Part shown: positions 45,544 through 57,470 of the stretch, one piece after another | How positions within the stretch are numbered: the stretch's first letter is position 1 | Layout of the letters: each line of letters opens with the position of its first letter | Origin: Bettongia penicillata ogilbyi | Lineage: Eukaryota > Chordata > Mammalia > Diprotodontia > Potoroidae | Reading direction: 5' to 3' | Length of the DNA: 64,000 bases | Assembly (NCBI GenBank): GCA_023548195.1 | Contig: JAJHZJ010000695.1 | Location: 1 to 64,000, forward strand | The notes under the pieces: model-generated | Seen by the model: only the letters and a program-made list of their open reading frames with translations | Told to the model about the DNA's origin: nothing | The model's database searches: none | Position numbers and translations under genes: made by a program

Positions 45544-46559
45544 GAAACAGCCCATAACCCTGCTATTTAGAGGACTGACTCTGGGCTTGGTTTGATGAAA
45601 TTTGGTCAATTCATTTTTCCAATGATTTTTCTGAAACAGGAAACATATAATAAATGAATTTATAAAAGAAATTAAATTAGTTGGGAATAAGATCAAGGCA
45701 TCCATAAAAATTTGTGAACTCATATGATTCCATAAATGAGACATAAAGGTAAAAAGAATGAATTTCTTTAGCTCCTACTAACTTATTTTGATACTTGAAT
45801 AGGCTAATATAATATGAAGAAATTAATTAATAAAATATTTATTAAACACAATGTGAACCAGACACAGTACCAGATGCCATGGATGTAACTACAAACAAGC
45901 AATACACTCCCTACCATCCAGAAAGTAGCTTGGGAGACTTATGATGGGGAAATCAGAGCGAATGGTGTTTGAAGTCCAAGGTCATTGGAGTGACATGTCC
46001 TTACTAGGAATGGTAAGATATAATTTTAATACCAATCTCAGAGCTAAAATTGGGTAGATTTAGGAAGGCATATATACTGAGACGGCAAGAAACTGGTGTG
46101 GTGAGCATGGGTCAAACTTAGTAGGTAATAAAAATATTTAGACACTGTAATTATTTTTAGTGTATTTACTTAAGACACAGAAGCATCCGACAGTGGAACA
46201 TTAGGAACCATGGAGAATCAGACGAAAATGTTATTTGGTACCAGTAATTCCCCCATTATCAAGAATGTGACAAATAGGGTATTAACTACAGAGCTTATAT
46301 AATTCTACAATTATTGAAATGGTCAACTATTACAATAATATCTAGATGAAGACAAGGAAAGGGTTAATGACAGATTTTTATAGTGCATTTGATTGATTAT
46401 GCAAAACCAAATGTCATTATCTATATCTGTTTATGTGTCTATGTATAGGCATTGATGAAAGTATGGAGTGTAAGTAGATTCCTCATATGACTGGTGTTGT
46501 AGGTTGTTATACCATAAAATCTCATAGTAAATTTATGTCATAGAAAAGCTGAAAATAGT
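45544..46559. other. Intergenic sequence with one dispersed-repeat copy
   Basis: The dispersed repeat of 15720 recurs at about 45820-45950 ('aatatttattaaacacaatg', 'gatgccatggatgtaactac'). Nothing else is recognised. Confidence 0.4.
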
Positions 46560-47285
46560 TTTTTTTAAATTTTAAATTGCATTTAAACAATTTTTAATAT
46601 TCATTTTTTTAAATTTTGTATTCGAGGTTCTCTTTCTCTTTCCCTTCTCTAGCCTCTCCCTGAGACAGTAAGCAATTTGACATAGACTATTCATGTGTAA
46701 TTATGCAATTATGTAATTATTGGTCATGCTATGAAAGGAAACAGACCAAAAAGAAAAAAAAGTGAAAAGCAGTATTTTTTGATTTGCAGTCAGACCACAT
46801 CAGTTCTTTCTGTGGAGGCAGATAACATTTTTCATCCTGAGTCTTTTGGAGTTGTCTAGATCATAGCATTGCTGAAAATAGTGATCATTCACAATCAACC
46901 ACCATGAGGTATTATTGTTACTGTATACTGTATGTCCGGTGTAATCCTGACTGTGGCTCTTTATATTTAATTTCTTTCTTTCTGGTTGCTTGTAGCATTT
47001 TCTCCTTGACCTAATAATTGTAGTATTTGGCTATAATGTGGCTGACTTCTTCTTGGGGATATGGAATGGCTCACTAGTGCCTTGCTGGGATAGCCTCCTG
47101 GTGACTTGCTTGGACCACATCTGTTGGACTGTGCTTCACTCTGACTTCAATGAGACAGACCTTTCCTGTCGCTCTTCCAAGTTGTCGTAGGCTGGTAAAT
47201 TGTTTCACCTAATTCATTGGTTGGCTCTGTTGTTTCAGAATTCATTTTGAGGCACTCTTGTTAATTTGTTTAGTGGGGAATTGGG
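46560..47285 (-). repeat. L1 LINE fragment, internally deleted
   Basis: 46560-46940 is reversed L1 3' UTR, matching 3750-4125 in order. 46975-47045 ('ctggttgcttgtagcatttt', 'ctccttgacctaataattgt') matches the reversed ORF1 coding region of the HAL1 copies at 6120-6180 and 51095-51160. 47180-47285 resembles a reversed L1 5' UTR/ORF1 boundary ('ttcagaattcattttgaggc'). ORF2 is absent between these parts. Confidence 0.6.
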
Positions 47286-47289
47286 GAGA

Positions 47290-47485
47290 GATAAGGTAAG
47301 TTTATCCATTATGTGAGCCTGGGAGTTAGCTGCTATTATTATCTTCATTTTACACATGAGAAAATAGAGAAAACAAAGTTTAAGTGACTTATTCAAGGTC
47401 ACATAACTGATAAGCGTCTGAATCTGTATTTTAGCTTCCCAACTCTGGGCCCAATGCCCTCTGTACTCTGCCAGGTGGCTGCCAT
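47290..47485 (-). repeat. MIR-type SINE
   Basis: 'cttcattttacacatgagaa', 'cttattcaaggtcacataac' and 'ccctctgtactctgccagg' in reverse order. It directly abuts the receptor tail at 47486. Confidence 0.75.
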
Positions 47486-47533
47486 TACCAAGCAGATCCA
47501 GGATTGGGTGCTGAGAATGATTTCTCCGAAATA
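47486..47533 (+). pseudogene. Olfactory receptor C-terminal remnant (about 15 codons)
   Basis: The bases right after the SINE translate as TKQIQDWVLRMISPK followed by TAG at 47531-47533. This aligns with the ends of the intact receptors ([15 protein letters not shown] in the 40458 gene), including length to the stop. The rest of the gene is gone, replaced upstream by the SINE and L1 fragment. It lies 2 kb from the pseudogene at 44783, which has its own C-terminus, so it is a second dead receptor. Confidence 0.75.
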
Positions 47534-49599
47534 GTTCTTAGATTCTGATTCCTTATTAATTGGAACATAAAAGGGAGAATCAGCTGATTCATTCTGTCTA
47601 GAACATGAAATATATTCATAGATAAGGATGGATTTATTGGATCATGTTTTGTTTAAACCAAAAACAAAGATTACATTTCATGACATCACTGGGCTAGGGA
47701 AGTCTTTTCTTTTATAAATTTCATTATGATAAGAAAGATTAAACTCTCTAAAAAAATGAAATGGTGCCCTTCCCTTTTATTCTCTCTCCTTTTCTTTGTA
47801 CATAAAAATTGTAATGGGAATTTGTCAACTTGTGAAATAATCAGATAAAGACTCACCAGTAACAGTCTTGTAAGATGAGTTGAGTCTGAGTTATAGACCT
47901 CTTGTTCAAGAAATAACTCTAAAGCATTAAATCTAGAAGGGAGCATAGGCCTTAGTTTCCTCATCTGGAACATGGTGATAAAAATAACACCTCCCAGGAG
48001 TGTTTTGAGGAATAAAATGAGTTCAGAGTTGTGAAATGCTTAGCAAACCTTAGAGTGCTATGTAAATTTTTGCTATTATGAATCAGTTATTTGTATGGGA
48101 ATAGGTGAATAGATATCGAGGTAAAATAGTCAGATAATAGAGAGATAATATAGGAATGATAACTCTCCACTCATTAGGATAATCACTAGCTGTTTACGGT
48201 GAGTGAGCACAAAGTGAATGAGAACTGGAGTATCCATATGTAGGTTGGCTGGCATCATTGTTTCTCTACCTAATTTCAAATCATATCTTGATCACAACCT
48301 AACCCCAAGTATACTAGCCATAGATTAATCCTTAACCTCAACAAAACTGGTCTCTAACTATGGTACCTAAATCATCTGTAGGCTAAGGATAGAGACCAGA
48401 CTTTAGATTTTATCATTACAGGGAAATCTTGGGTGAAGAAACCAAATCTACTAAAGTCTATAGAACATCACTTTATCTACAATGCACAGCCTTAGAGATT
48501 TGTCTATGGTGCTGAGAGGTTAAGTCACACAATAAGTATCAGATAGCCAGGTTTGAAGTCAGGCTTCTGGGCTTTTAGGATAACTCTCCCCTCTACTAAT
48601 CTAGATCATTAAAAAATGGTCACCTATTCTTGGCCATAGACTGAGACGTAATGGAGACACTAGAAATATCTCTAGGTTCTTAATAGATGGATTCCTGTCA
48701 CTATTGACACACTGGACTCTATCATTGACAAGTTAATGTAATCAAAGAGAGAACCAGGTAGGAGAGTGGGGGTGGCTTAATGAAGCTGATTCTTAGCCCT
48801 TGATATAAAGGGCAGATATGCAATCAGGGACATCCTCCGTCTTTCTCGTTATAAGGGGTAAGACACCATATCTTTCCTGATTGCCATTCTTTTCCAAGAC
48901 TCAACCTGCAATAAGTACCTGGTTCTGGGCAGGAGTAGACATCCACAACCCATGCAAATATACTCCTACTCCTTTCATTGAAGAGTTCAAGAGAAGAAAA
49001 AACCTGCCCTTCACGGTTTCTTTCATTTCTACTGAGTAAATTATTTTAAATGATATTTTCCATCTTTTGTCACATGTGTCTATAGAATCACTGCCATGTG
49101 GTGACTAGGAAAATGTGGAAGCTACAGGGTTAAGGTGAGTGATAATAAAAATGTAGATCCTTGAGGTTATGGCCATGGAAGTAAAAAGAGTAACAGTTTC
49201 AACAACTCTAGGAGCTCTGGTCCCTTGTGGGTGACTGGAGGGAATTCCTGTGCCTCTGTGCCCAAATTTCCTTTTAAAAGTCTCAGAGTTCTGAGATCAT
49301 TACCTGTCAGATTCTTATGTCTAACCACTCCCTGCAGAGTCCACCACAAGGGAACCAATCCCTAGAGGTCAGTATGGCTAGAAGAAGCTCTCCTTCTTTA
49401 GATAAGAGAGGACAAGATGAACTCAAACAAATGTTGAGCAGGACTATAGTGCCCAATCTTTGAGAGAGGATCTGGGATCTCAGCTGAAGTCAGTGAGTTT
49501 GCCCCAAGAGAAAGGGTGTGGAATAGGGGACAGCTCCCATAGATGCAGGATAATGATATTCTGTAGAGTCGGGGATGTGTGCTCTATGAAATTTGGCTC
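47534..49599. other. Intergenic sequence with SINE relics
   Basis: A + strand MIR piece lies at about 47950-48080 ('agtttcctcatctggaacat', 'ttagagtgctatgtaaattt') and a reversed SINE core at about 48490-48595. The minus-strand 95-codon frame at 47973-47686 covers the first SINE and is not a gene. Confidence 0.5.
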
Positions 49600-49757
49600 A
49601 TTGCTTTTGCTTTTATGTTGCTCACAATTATGAGATATGTAATTTGGACAAGTCATTTAACTCTTCAGTATCAGTGTCTTCATTCATAAAATGGGGATGA
49701 TAATGCCTATAGTATCTAAAAAAACCCAGGTTTTTTGGGAGAATCATCAAAAGTGAG
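49600..49757 (+). repeat. MIR-type SINE
   Basis: 'ttggacaagtcatttaactc', 'gtcttcattcataaaatggg' and 'gatgataatgcctatagtat'. The HAL1 copy C insertion follows at once. Confidence 0.65.
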
Positions 49758-52612
49758 CTGGAGAAAATTCTTTTTTTTAAATATAAATTTATTTATTTAA
49801 CTTTTTACATTCATTTTCACAAAATTTTGGGTTCCAAATTTTCTCCCCTTTTATCCCCTCCCCCCACCCCAATACACCAAGCATTCTAATTTTCCCTATC
49901 ACCAATATGTCCTCTCTTCTATCATCAATCCCTTCTCTTGTCCCCATCTTCTCTTTTGTCCTGTAGGGCCAAATGACTTTCTATTCCCCATTAACTGTAT
50001 TTCTTATTTCCTAATAGCAACAACAATACTCAACAGTTCTTCCTAAAACTTTGAGTTCCAACTTCTCCCCATCACTCCCTCCCCACCGATTCCCTTTGGG
50101 AAGGCAGGCAATTCAATATAGGCCATATCTGTGTAGTTTTGCAAATGACTTCGATAACAGTCATGTCGTATAAGACTAACTGTATTTCCTTCCATCCTAT
50201 CCTGCCCCCCATTGTTTCTATTCTGTCTTTTGATCCTGTCCCTCCCCGTGTGTTGACTTCAAATTGCTCCCTTCTTCTGTTGTCCTCCCTTCCATCATCC
50301 CTCTCTTCCTGCTTATCTCCTCCCCCATTTTTCTGTACTGTAAGATAGGTTTCATACCAAAATGAGTGTGCATTTTACTCCTTCCTTTAGTCGAATGTAA
50401 TGAGGGTAAACTTCATGTTTTTTTCTCGGCTCTCCTCTTTTTCCCTCCATTAAAAATTTCCTGCTTGCCTCTTGAATGAGATATAATTTACCCCATCATT
50501 CCATTTCACCCTCTTTCCTCCCACTACATTTCTCTCTCACCATTTACCTTAATTTCTTTTAAGATATGGTCCCATCCTATTCAATTCACTCTGTGCTCTC
50601 TGTCTCTGTGTGTGCGTGCATGTGTGTATGTCTGTGTGCGTGCGCGCATGTACATGTGTGTGTGTGCGTGTGTGTGTGTGTGTGTGTGTATACGTCTGTG
50701 TGTGGTCCCACCAAATACCCAGATGCTGAAACGTTTTAAGAGTTACAAATATTGTCTTTCCATGTAGGAATGTAAACAGTTCACCTTTGGTAAGTCCCTT
50801 AAGACTTCTCTTTGCTGTTTACTTTTTCATGCTTCTTCTCATTCTTGTGTTGGAAAGTCAAATTTTCTTTTCAGCTCTGGTCTTTTCATCAAGAATGCTT
50901 GAAAGTCCTTTGTTTCATTGAAAGACTATTTTTTCCCCTGAAGTATTATACTCAGTTTTGCTGGGTAGGTGATTCTTGGTTTGAGTCCTAGTTCCTTTGA
51001 CTTCTGGAATATCCAGTTCCACACCCTTTGCTCCCTTAATGTAGAAGCTGCTAGATCTTGTGTTATCCTGATTGTATTTCCACAATACTGGAATTGTTTC
51101 TTTCTAGCTGCTTGCAATATTTTCTCCTTGACCTGGCAATTCTGGAATTTGGCCACAATGTTCCTAGGAGTTTCTCTTTTTGGATCTCTTTCAGGCGGTG
51201 AACGATGGATTCCTTCAATACTTATTTTGCCCTCTGGTTGTAGAATATGAGGGCAGTTTTCCTCGATAATTTCATGGAAGATGATGTCTAGGCTCTTTTT
51301 TTGATCATGACTTTCAGGTATTCCCATCATTTTTAAATTGTCTCTCCTGGATCTATTTTCCAGGTCAGTTATTTTTCCAATGAGATATTTCACATTATCT
51401 TCCATTTTTTCATTCTTTTGGTTTTATTTTATGATTTCTTGGTTTCTCATAAAGTCATTAGCCTCCATCTGTTCCATTCTAATCTTGAGAGAACTATTTT
51501 CTTCAGTGAGCTTTTGAACCTCTTTTTCCATTTGGCTAATTTTGCTTTTGAAAGCATTCTTCTCCTCATTGGCTTTTTGAACCTCTTTTTCCAATTGAGT
51601 GAGCCTATTTTTCAAGGTGTTATTTTCTTCAGCATTTTTTTGCGTCTCTTTTAGCAGGGTATTGACCCATTTTCCATGCTTTTCTTGCATCTCTCTAATT
51701 TCTCTTCCCAGTTTTTCCTCCACCTGTCTAACTTGATTTTCTAAATCCTTTTTGAGCTCTTCCATGGCCTGAGCCCACCAGACATCCACCTCGGATGTCT
51801 GGGATAGAGAGGCCCCGACCTCCATGTCTTTCCCTGTTGGCAAGCATTGTACTTCCTTTTCAGAAATGAAGGGAGGAAGGAACATCTCTTCCCTAAAAAA
51901 GTAGCTCTCTATGGTCTTATTTTGCTTCCCTTTTCTGGGCATTTTCCCAGCCAGTTACTTGACTTCTGAGGTTCCTCTCCATCCCCACCTAGATCTGCCC
52001 AGCTAGTGCTTGGGGTCTGAGATCCAAATGCTGCTTCCCAGTCTCAGGCTATCTGTGGTGGGAGCAGCTGCTATTCAATGTGAGCTTAAGTTCTGGTGCT
52101 GGGGTAGGGGCAGGGCTGCCTCCCAGGCTCAGTTCCCTCAGGGGGTTTATGCATAGACCTTCGGTAATGGAGCTCCTGCCTTCTTGGGGAGTCCCAGCTA
52201 CCGCTGCCTCTGTCGCTGCCTCCCGAGGGGGCCCGAGCCACAGGGACACCCCGCTCCCCTCTTGTCTAGCCCAGATGTCTCTCTCACTGACCTGTAGCAC
52301 CTGTGGGTGGAGGGACCTTCGCAGCCACCAGAGATTCTGTCCCTGAAGCCCGCTCGGATCTGCTCCTCTGGGGCCTTGCGGCCAGGGCAGCACAGGGGTG
52401 GGCTCTGCATCTGGAGCGTGATGAACCCCTTGGGATGGCTTTCCAGGGCTCTCCAGAACGGAAATCTCTTCCACTGTGTTTCTGCGCAGCTTGTAGTGAT
52501 CCAGAATTTGTGGGGAGTTCTTTTTACAGGAAATTTATGGGCTGTGGATTCGGGGTTAGCATACATGAGTCTTTCTACTCTGCCATCTTGGCTCCTCCTG
52601 GAGAAAATTCTT
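49758..52612 (-). mobile_element. Full-length ORF1-only L1 derivative (HAL1 type), copy C
   Basis: A 15-base target-site duplication, 'ctggagaaaattctt', lies at 49758-49772 and 52598-52612. The minus-strand layout is a 5' UTR from 52597 with the 'agccaagatggc' start and a GC-rich stretch (52170-52420), ORF1 at 51942-50926, and about 1.15 kb of purine-rich 3' region with (TG)n-type repeats at 50604-50706. The 3' end is A-rich at 49773-49780. It is the best-preserved of the three copies and the most likely youngest. ORF2 is absent, and movement would have relied on L1 enzymes from elsewhere. Confidence 0.88.
50926..51942 (-). pseudogene. HAL1/L1 ORF1, nearly intact, one internal stop
   Basis: This encodes an L1 ORF1p-type RNA-binding chaperone. 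The frame starts MPRKGKQNKT at 51942 and has an AQAMEELKKDLENQVRQVEE coiled coil from about residue 58 to 162 (heptads in LKNRLTQLEKEVQKANEEKN). A TAA at 51426-51424 (codon 173) interrupts it, after which the same frame continues to 50926. The second part holds the RRM-type segment (RSRRDNLKMMGIPE, about residues 197-210) and the C-terminal domain (KEKILQAARKKQFQYCGNTI, then LREQRVWNW). Apart from the single stop no frameshift is seen over 338 codons. Confidence 0.88.
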
Positions 52613-53639
52613 ATGGTGCCACTTTCAAGTTAATCATTTGGAGTGTAGTGAAATTGCATTAAGACAAGCTAGGAGCTTGTCAAGGTAAATCAAATCTATC
52701 CAGACAGGAAGTTACAGATATATGATAGTAATAATGAAGACCAATTTTGCCCAGATCAGGAGGCAGACATAATTTAGAGAGTTTTGGCTCTAGATGCAAA
52801 TGAGCCCTGCTCATTCTAAGTTCAAGCACCTTTTTCTAGCCATATTCCCCAAGAATTGTCTTTTATTTCTACTTCCAATCTGCTTCTGCTTCAGTTTAGG
52901 CTTAGATTTCCTGCCCTAGGCTCCTGAAAAAGTCCTTTGTCCCCTGTATCCCTGCTACTACTTACTTAATTTACTTTATTTTCCCCTTATTTCTCTTGCG
53001 GCCTTCTGCCTCCCATTCTTTGATGACTGGGATCTTCTTTAGCAATTCAAAAACTTTTGTTTCTCCTGGGGAAGTCAAATCTGCTAGCCTTATTCACACC
53101 TTAACAATTATAGACAACCGTAGGATCTTAGATTAGCTGTTCATCCCTTAAAAATCACCTTTCAACTACTAGCTGACATTTAGGGTAACGTTGATGAAAA
53201 TAATGATTATAATAATAGTGATGCTGCTGATGAAATTCACCTGAAATGTTACTGTCCATGTAACTTTAGATCTAAAGAGAATTTAAGATATCTTTTCATT
53301 CAGATGTTTTAAATTATGAACTTAATAGTTATTGAATGATACCACATAGGCCTTCAAATGTCCAAAGTATTCTTCCTATGTTGTTTCTGAAATAGAATGG
53401 GCTAGATCTCTAGAACCAGACATTTATTTTTATAAATACATGATTACTATGTTCACTTGTTTTATTTGAACATACTTTTGTTTTCATGGGTTACTACATT
53501 GAAGGGCCTTTGAAGAGTTAAATGATGGGGGGACATAGAGGAAAAGTTCAAACTGAGTATTAGATATTATACTTACTAGGCTGAAAAGAAGGGACTTTTA
53601 TTTTATAAGGGGAACTGAGTTAGTTAGTGAATAGTGATG
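52613..53639. other. Intergenic sequence, nothing recognised
   Basis: No gene or named repeat seen. Confidence 0.4.
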
Positions 53640-53765
53640 ATAAAAAAAAATATTCAACCCCTTCATTGAAGTGACCTTTTACAGGTCACACAGCAGGTCT
53701 GTATCAAATCTAAGCTGAAAACATAGATGTCTTATCTCCCACCTCTTTGCACTAAGCCAAATTGT
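53640..53765 (-). repeat. MIR-type SINE relic
   Basis: 'ccccttcattgaagtgacct' and 'ttacaggtcacacagcaggt' with 'ccacctctttgcactaagc', in reverse order. Confidence 0.55.
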
Positions 53766-53959
53766 TCTGTCTGAATTCATAAACATTAAGACAATAGATG
53801 GTAAACATGGCAGGGGGTGAACTCAAACAAAAATAGTGTTCAAAAGTTTACACAGAACAAGAAATACAGACTTATTCAGAGAATGAAAGCTGTGGAATAT
53901 CACATTGAAGAAAGGGAAATATATTTGCAAGAAGAGAGAAATTCAATTCAATTTAAAAA

Positions 53960-54080
53960 TTGAGTGGTTAATATATGCCAAGTATTTTACTAAGCACTGG
54001 GGATATGAGGGAAAAAAATAATCCTACCCATGAGAAGTTTACATTCATCTATACAACTAATTAAATGCACAATGTTTATA
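53960..54080 (+). repeat. Dispersed old repeat (type of 15720)
   Basis: 'aatatatgccaagtatttta', 'ctaagcactggggatatgag' and 'gagaagtttacattcatcta'. Confidence 0.5.
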
Positions 54081-54859
54081 CAAAAATAATATAAAATAAT
54101 TTCAACCAAAAGAGAGAGCCAATAACTAGTGGATGAAGAGCAAATCTGGAGAAGCCAACGGAAGCTAGGCATTATATGAGGCAGAGTAGAGGAAGGAAGG
54201 TATTCCAGGGATGGAGAAAGTATGTCTTGCCCTCAAGGTATGTTCTCTTATGTTGACATTTTTTGAAAGCTGTCTAGTTCTTAGAAATATCCATGAATCT
54301 TGGATCTGAATAGCTGTCTTGGAAGAGCTGATAAGCAGATCTCCTTCTACTTTAGATATGGTGTCTGCTCATTTGCTCTTCCTCCTTTTGGCAACAGAGG
54401 ATTAAGCGTATAAGGACCATGTACAGATACTCTTCCATGAGCTCCAGAATTTTGCCTTGCATTCTTTACAACTTTGTCTTCCCAGTCTTGAAAACAGTGA
54501 GACCTACTGTTTACCTCTTCTTTTATATAAGGTGCAATTGCCTGGCCAGTTCTTCTGGGTGTAGGTATGTGGACTTGACCAAACTATAGTAAATAGTTTT
54601 ATGTTTTCAAGAGTAATGTTATGAAAGTGATGTTCTTCTGATCACTATGACTTCAGTTCTTTTACTTGCTATAAAGTGAACTCAGATTACTTGGTTGCAT
54701 TTTTGTAGGCCAACTGGACTTGCCCTCTGTGCTTGTGTATGTAAAATGAAGAATTGAAATGAAGAACAGACTTCCATTTTTTTAACCTAAAAAAAATCTC
54801 CTTAAAAAAATCCAAATGACAAAAATACATTGACAATAAAAGACATATCAAGTTGCAAT
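54081..54859. other. Intergenic sequence, nothing recognised
   Basis: No gene or named repeat seen. Confidence 0.4.
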
Positions 54860-55060
54860 AGGACATAATGGATATGAGCTTAAAGTTAGAAAGTTATGTT
54901 TTCAAATGCCTCTGCAGACTCTTACTAACTGTGTAATCCTGGGAAAATCACATAACACCTTAGTTTTAGGGTAATTACATGTAAAATGAGGCTAGTACTG
55001 TAATACTAACCGTGGAGAAGTGTTTGAAAATAGAAATGGAAGAAATTACTACAAAGACTT
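54860..55060 (+). repeat. MIR-type SINE
   Basis: 'aactgtgtaatcctgggaaa', 'atcacataacaccttagttt' and 'acatgtaaaatgaggctagt'. Confidence 0.65.
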
Positions 55061-55334
55061 TAAAACACCAAGTGTTATATTTTCTCACCTATTCTCCAAG
55101 GTTGCTATATCTATTCTAAATTGAAAGTCATAATTTCAAGAAATAAGAAAACCATTCCATTCTATTATATCTCAGTCAGACAATGTTTGCATTAATATGT
55201 TTATTTTGGATCATTACATTTTAGCAGAGACATTGACAAGCAGAAGTGCTCAGAGAAGAATGAGTATATATGAAAGAGTTGAAAGCTACAAAGCATGGGA
55301 ATCAATTAAAGAAAATAAAAATTACTAGAAATTC

Positions 55335-55510
55335 AATTTTGTGTACTGGATGGAGAACTGATTCTAGAATCAGGAAAAAGCTGAGTTAGTGCCGAACCTC
55401 TGACCAATATACACTGGGCATGCATGGCCAAGTCACTTAACCCCTTAGTGGCCCAGAGAACTCTTTAAAACTGTAAGTAGCAGAGAATGCCAACTGACAT
55501 GGGTAGAGTC
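55335..55510 (+). repeat. Marsupial-type SINE
   Basis: 'actggatggagaactgattc', 'ggccaagtcacttaacccct', then 'aaactgtaagtagcagagaa' and 'tgccaactgacatgggtaga'. The tail differs from MIR and from the MAR1 type. Confidence 0.65.
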
Positions 55511-55789
55511 ATTGAATGATTCTTAACAATTGTTTAAAAACAAAAGATAAAATTTAGAGCATTAATTAAAGTACATATAAAGCATATAAGTACATATGAA
55601 ACAAACACCTGAGTATGTTTTTCCTCTAGATTCCCAGGGGTCAACAACTTTTTTAAAAAAAATTTGCTTAAAATCATAACATCTTAAAGTTAGAAGAGAC
55701 TTCAGAAGTCACTGGGTCCAACCTCCTACCCTAGAAAAGAATACCTCCTACAGCTTTCCTACAACAACTTAATGTAACCTCTGTTAGCA

Positions 55790-56040
55790 GCGAGGTAGTG
55801 TAGCAGATAGAGCACTGGTCCTAGAGTCAGGAAGAACTGAGTGAAAATATGGCTTCAGGCCCTAGCTGCATGACCTTGGACAAGTCACTTTTATCACTGT
55901 TTGCCTCAGTTTGATCAACTGTAAGATGGGAAAAATAATAATGTCTACCTTGCAAAATTCTTGTGGTGATCAAATGAGATAATTTTTGTCATGTGTTCAG
56001 CACAGTGCCTGGCACTTAGTAGATGCTATATAAATGCTTA
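55790..56040 (+). repeat. MIR/CORE-type SINE, well preserved
   Basis: Full tRNA-like head 'gaggtagtgtagcagatag' and 'agcactggtcctagagtcag', middle 'ttgcctcagtttgatcaact', end 'gtgcctggcacttagtagat' and 'gctatataaatgctta'. Confidence 0.85.
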
Positions 56041-57406
56041 TAGCCTGTCTCTACTCAAAGATTCCCAATGAAAAGGGGTTCAGAACTTCTAATGAATCCT
56101 ATTCCATTTCACCGAATTACTGAAACTCAGAACTAGAAGTGATCTCAGAGGAATGATTTATACTAAGTCTGATTAAGAGAAATCCACTCCTATCTGAGTC
56201 AGCCTCTTCCAATTTTAGATACTTTTAATGATTAGGTAGGAAGTGGTAAATTTTGACATACCTGCAACTGCCTCTTTATAATGTCAATACATTGTTCCAT
56301 TTTCTTCAGTTAACAACAAAACAAAACAAAAAAAACCATACACAACCCTGCAACACAAACAAAAACCTTTTTTCTCATGTGTCATACATTAATGTCCTAA
56401 TTACATTCTGCCTACATTCCTTTGGGTACTAAGCAGCTTATCAAAGTCTTTAACATATGTTGTGTTCAGAATTGAAGTTATTCTGGAGATGATCTGACTG
56501 AGGAAGAGTATAGCTAATCACTTTCTATTACTGGATACTATGACTCTCCTAATACATCTTAAAATCACTTTAGCTTTTGTGGCCACTGTGGCTTATGTTT
56601 GATTCAATACAGATCTTTTCCAATAAAATCTCCAGTTTTTTTTTTTTTTCAGACAAATTATTGCCTAGCTGTGCTTCACCATCTTTGTGTTTAGGAAGTT
56701 GATTTTTTTTTCAACTCAAGTGGAAAACTTTATACTTATCTGTACTAAAATATATATTTATTAATGTTACTAAATATAGAGGAGTGTGGTCCAGAAAAGT
56801 AAAGGGATTTGTATCAGGGTCACAGAGGGAGTAAACATTGGACATAAGATTTAAACCCAGGCTCTCTACCCCTCAATCCACTGTGCCATTGCCTCTCCAA
56901 AATCACAGGCATGATGGATAATTGAGTCAAATAGATGTCTTACTGACTCTCCCAGATCACACACTGTCCTATCTCTTTCTATACTTTCCTCCCTGTTCAG
57001 CCTCCCTATGTTGTTATATGATTTCTTCTCTTTCTTTCCTATGTCCCAGAAAACAAAGACACCTATAATGCTATATTAAATAACTTATATATAGTCCAGA
57101 GGGAAGGAGTTAATAGTGCTCCTTCACTCTGTCCTGATAATTTGAATAATTATGGCCAGTTCTGGACATCATCTTTTTGAAAGCACAAAAAGAGAGGGGA
57201 GAAATAAAAAGGTGGTAATCAGGATTGGAGTCCATGCCATGGCCTTTTGCCATGCAAAGTTAAGTCAAGAAGCATCTATTAAAGGGTGTGCTCCATACGA
57301 GGTCCTGTGCTAAGCATTGGGAATACAAATAGATGGAGAAAGAAAATCTCTGAACTCAAGCAGTGTATATTTTAATTGGTGAGTGCAGCACAGAAAAGGG
57401 AGTTGG
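56041..57406. other. Intergenic sequence with SINE relics
   Basis: A reversed MIR core lies at about 56795-56895 ('gtcacagagggagtaaacat') and a copy of the dispersed repeat at about 57260-57380 ('ctgtgctaagcattgggaat'). No gene seen. Confidence 0.45.
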
Positions 57407-57470
57407 AAGGAGTGGGCTGGAATTGAAGGGACACAGGGAAGGAGTGGGCTGGAATTGAAGGGACACAGGG
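57407..57470. repeat. Perfect tandem duplication of a 32-base unit
   Basis: The unit at 57407-57438 begins 'aaggagtgggctgg' and ends 'gggacacaggg'. It is repeated exactly at 57439-57470. Confidence 0.97.
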
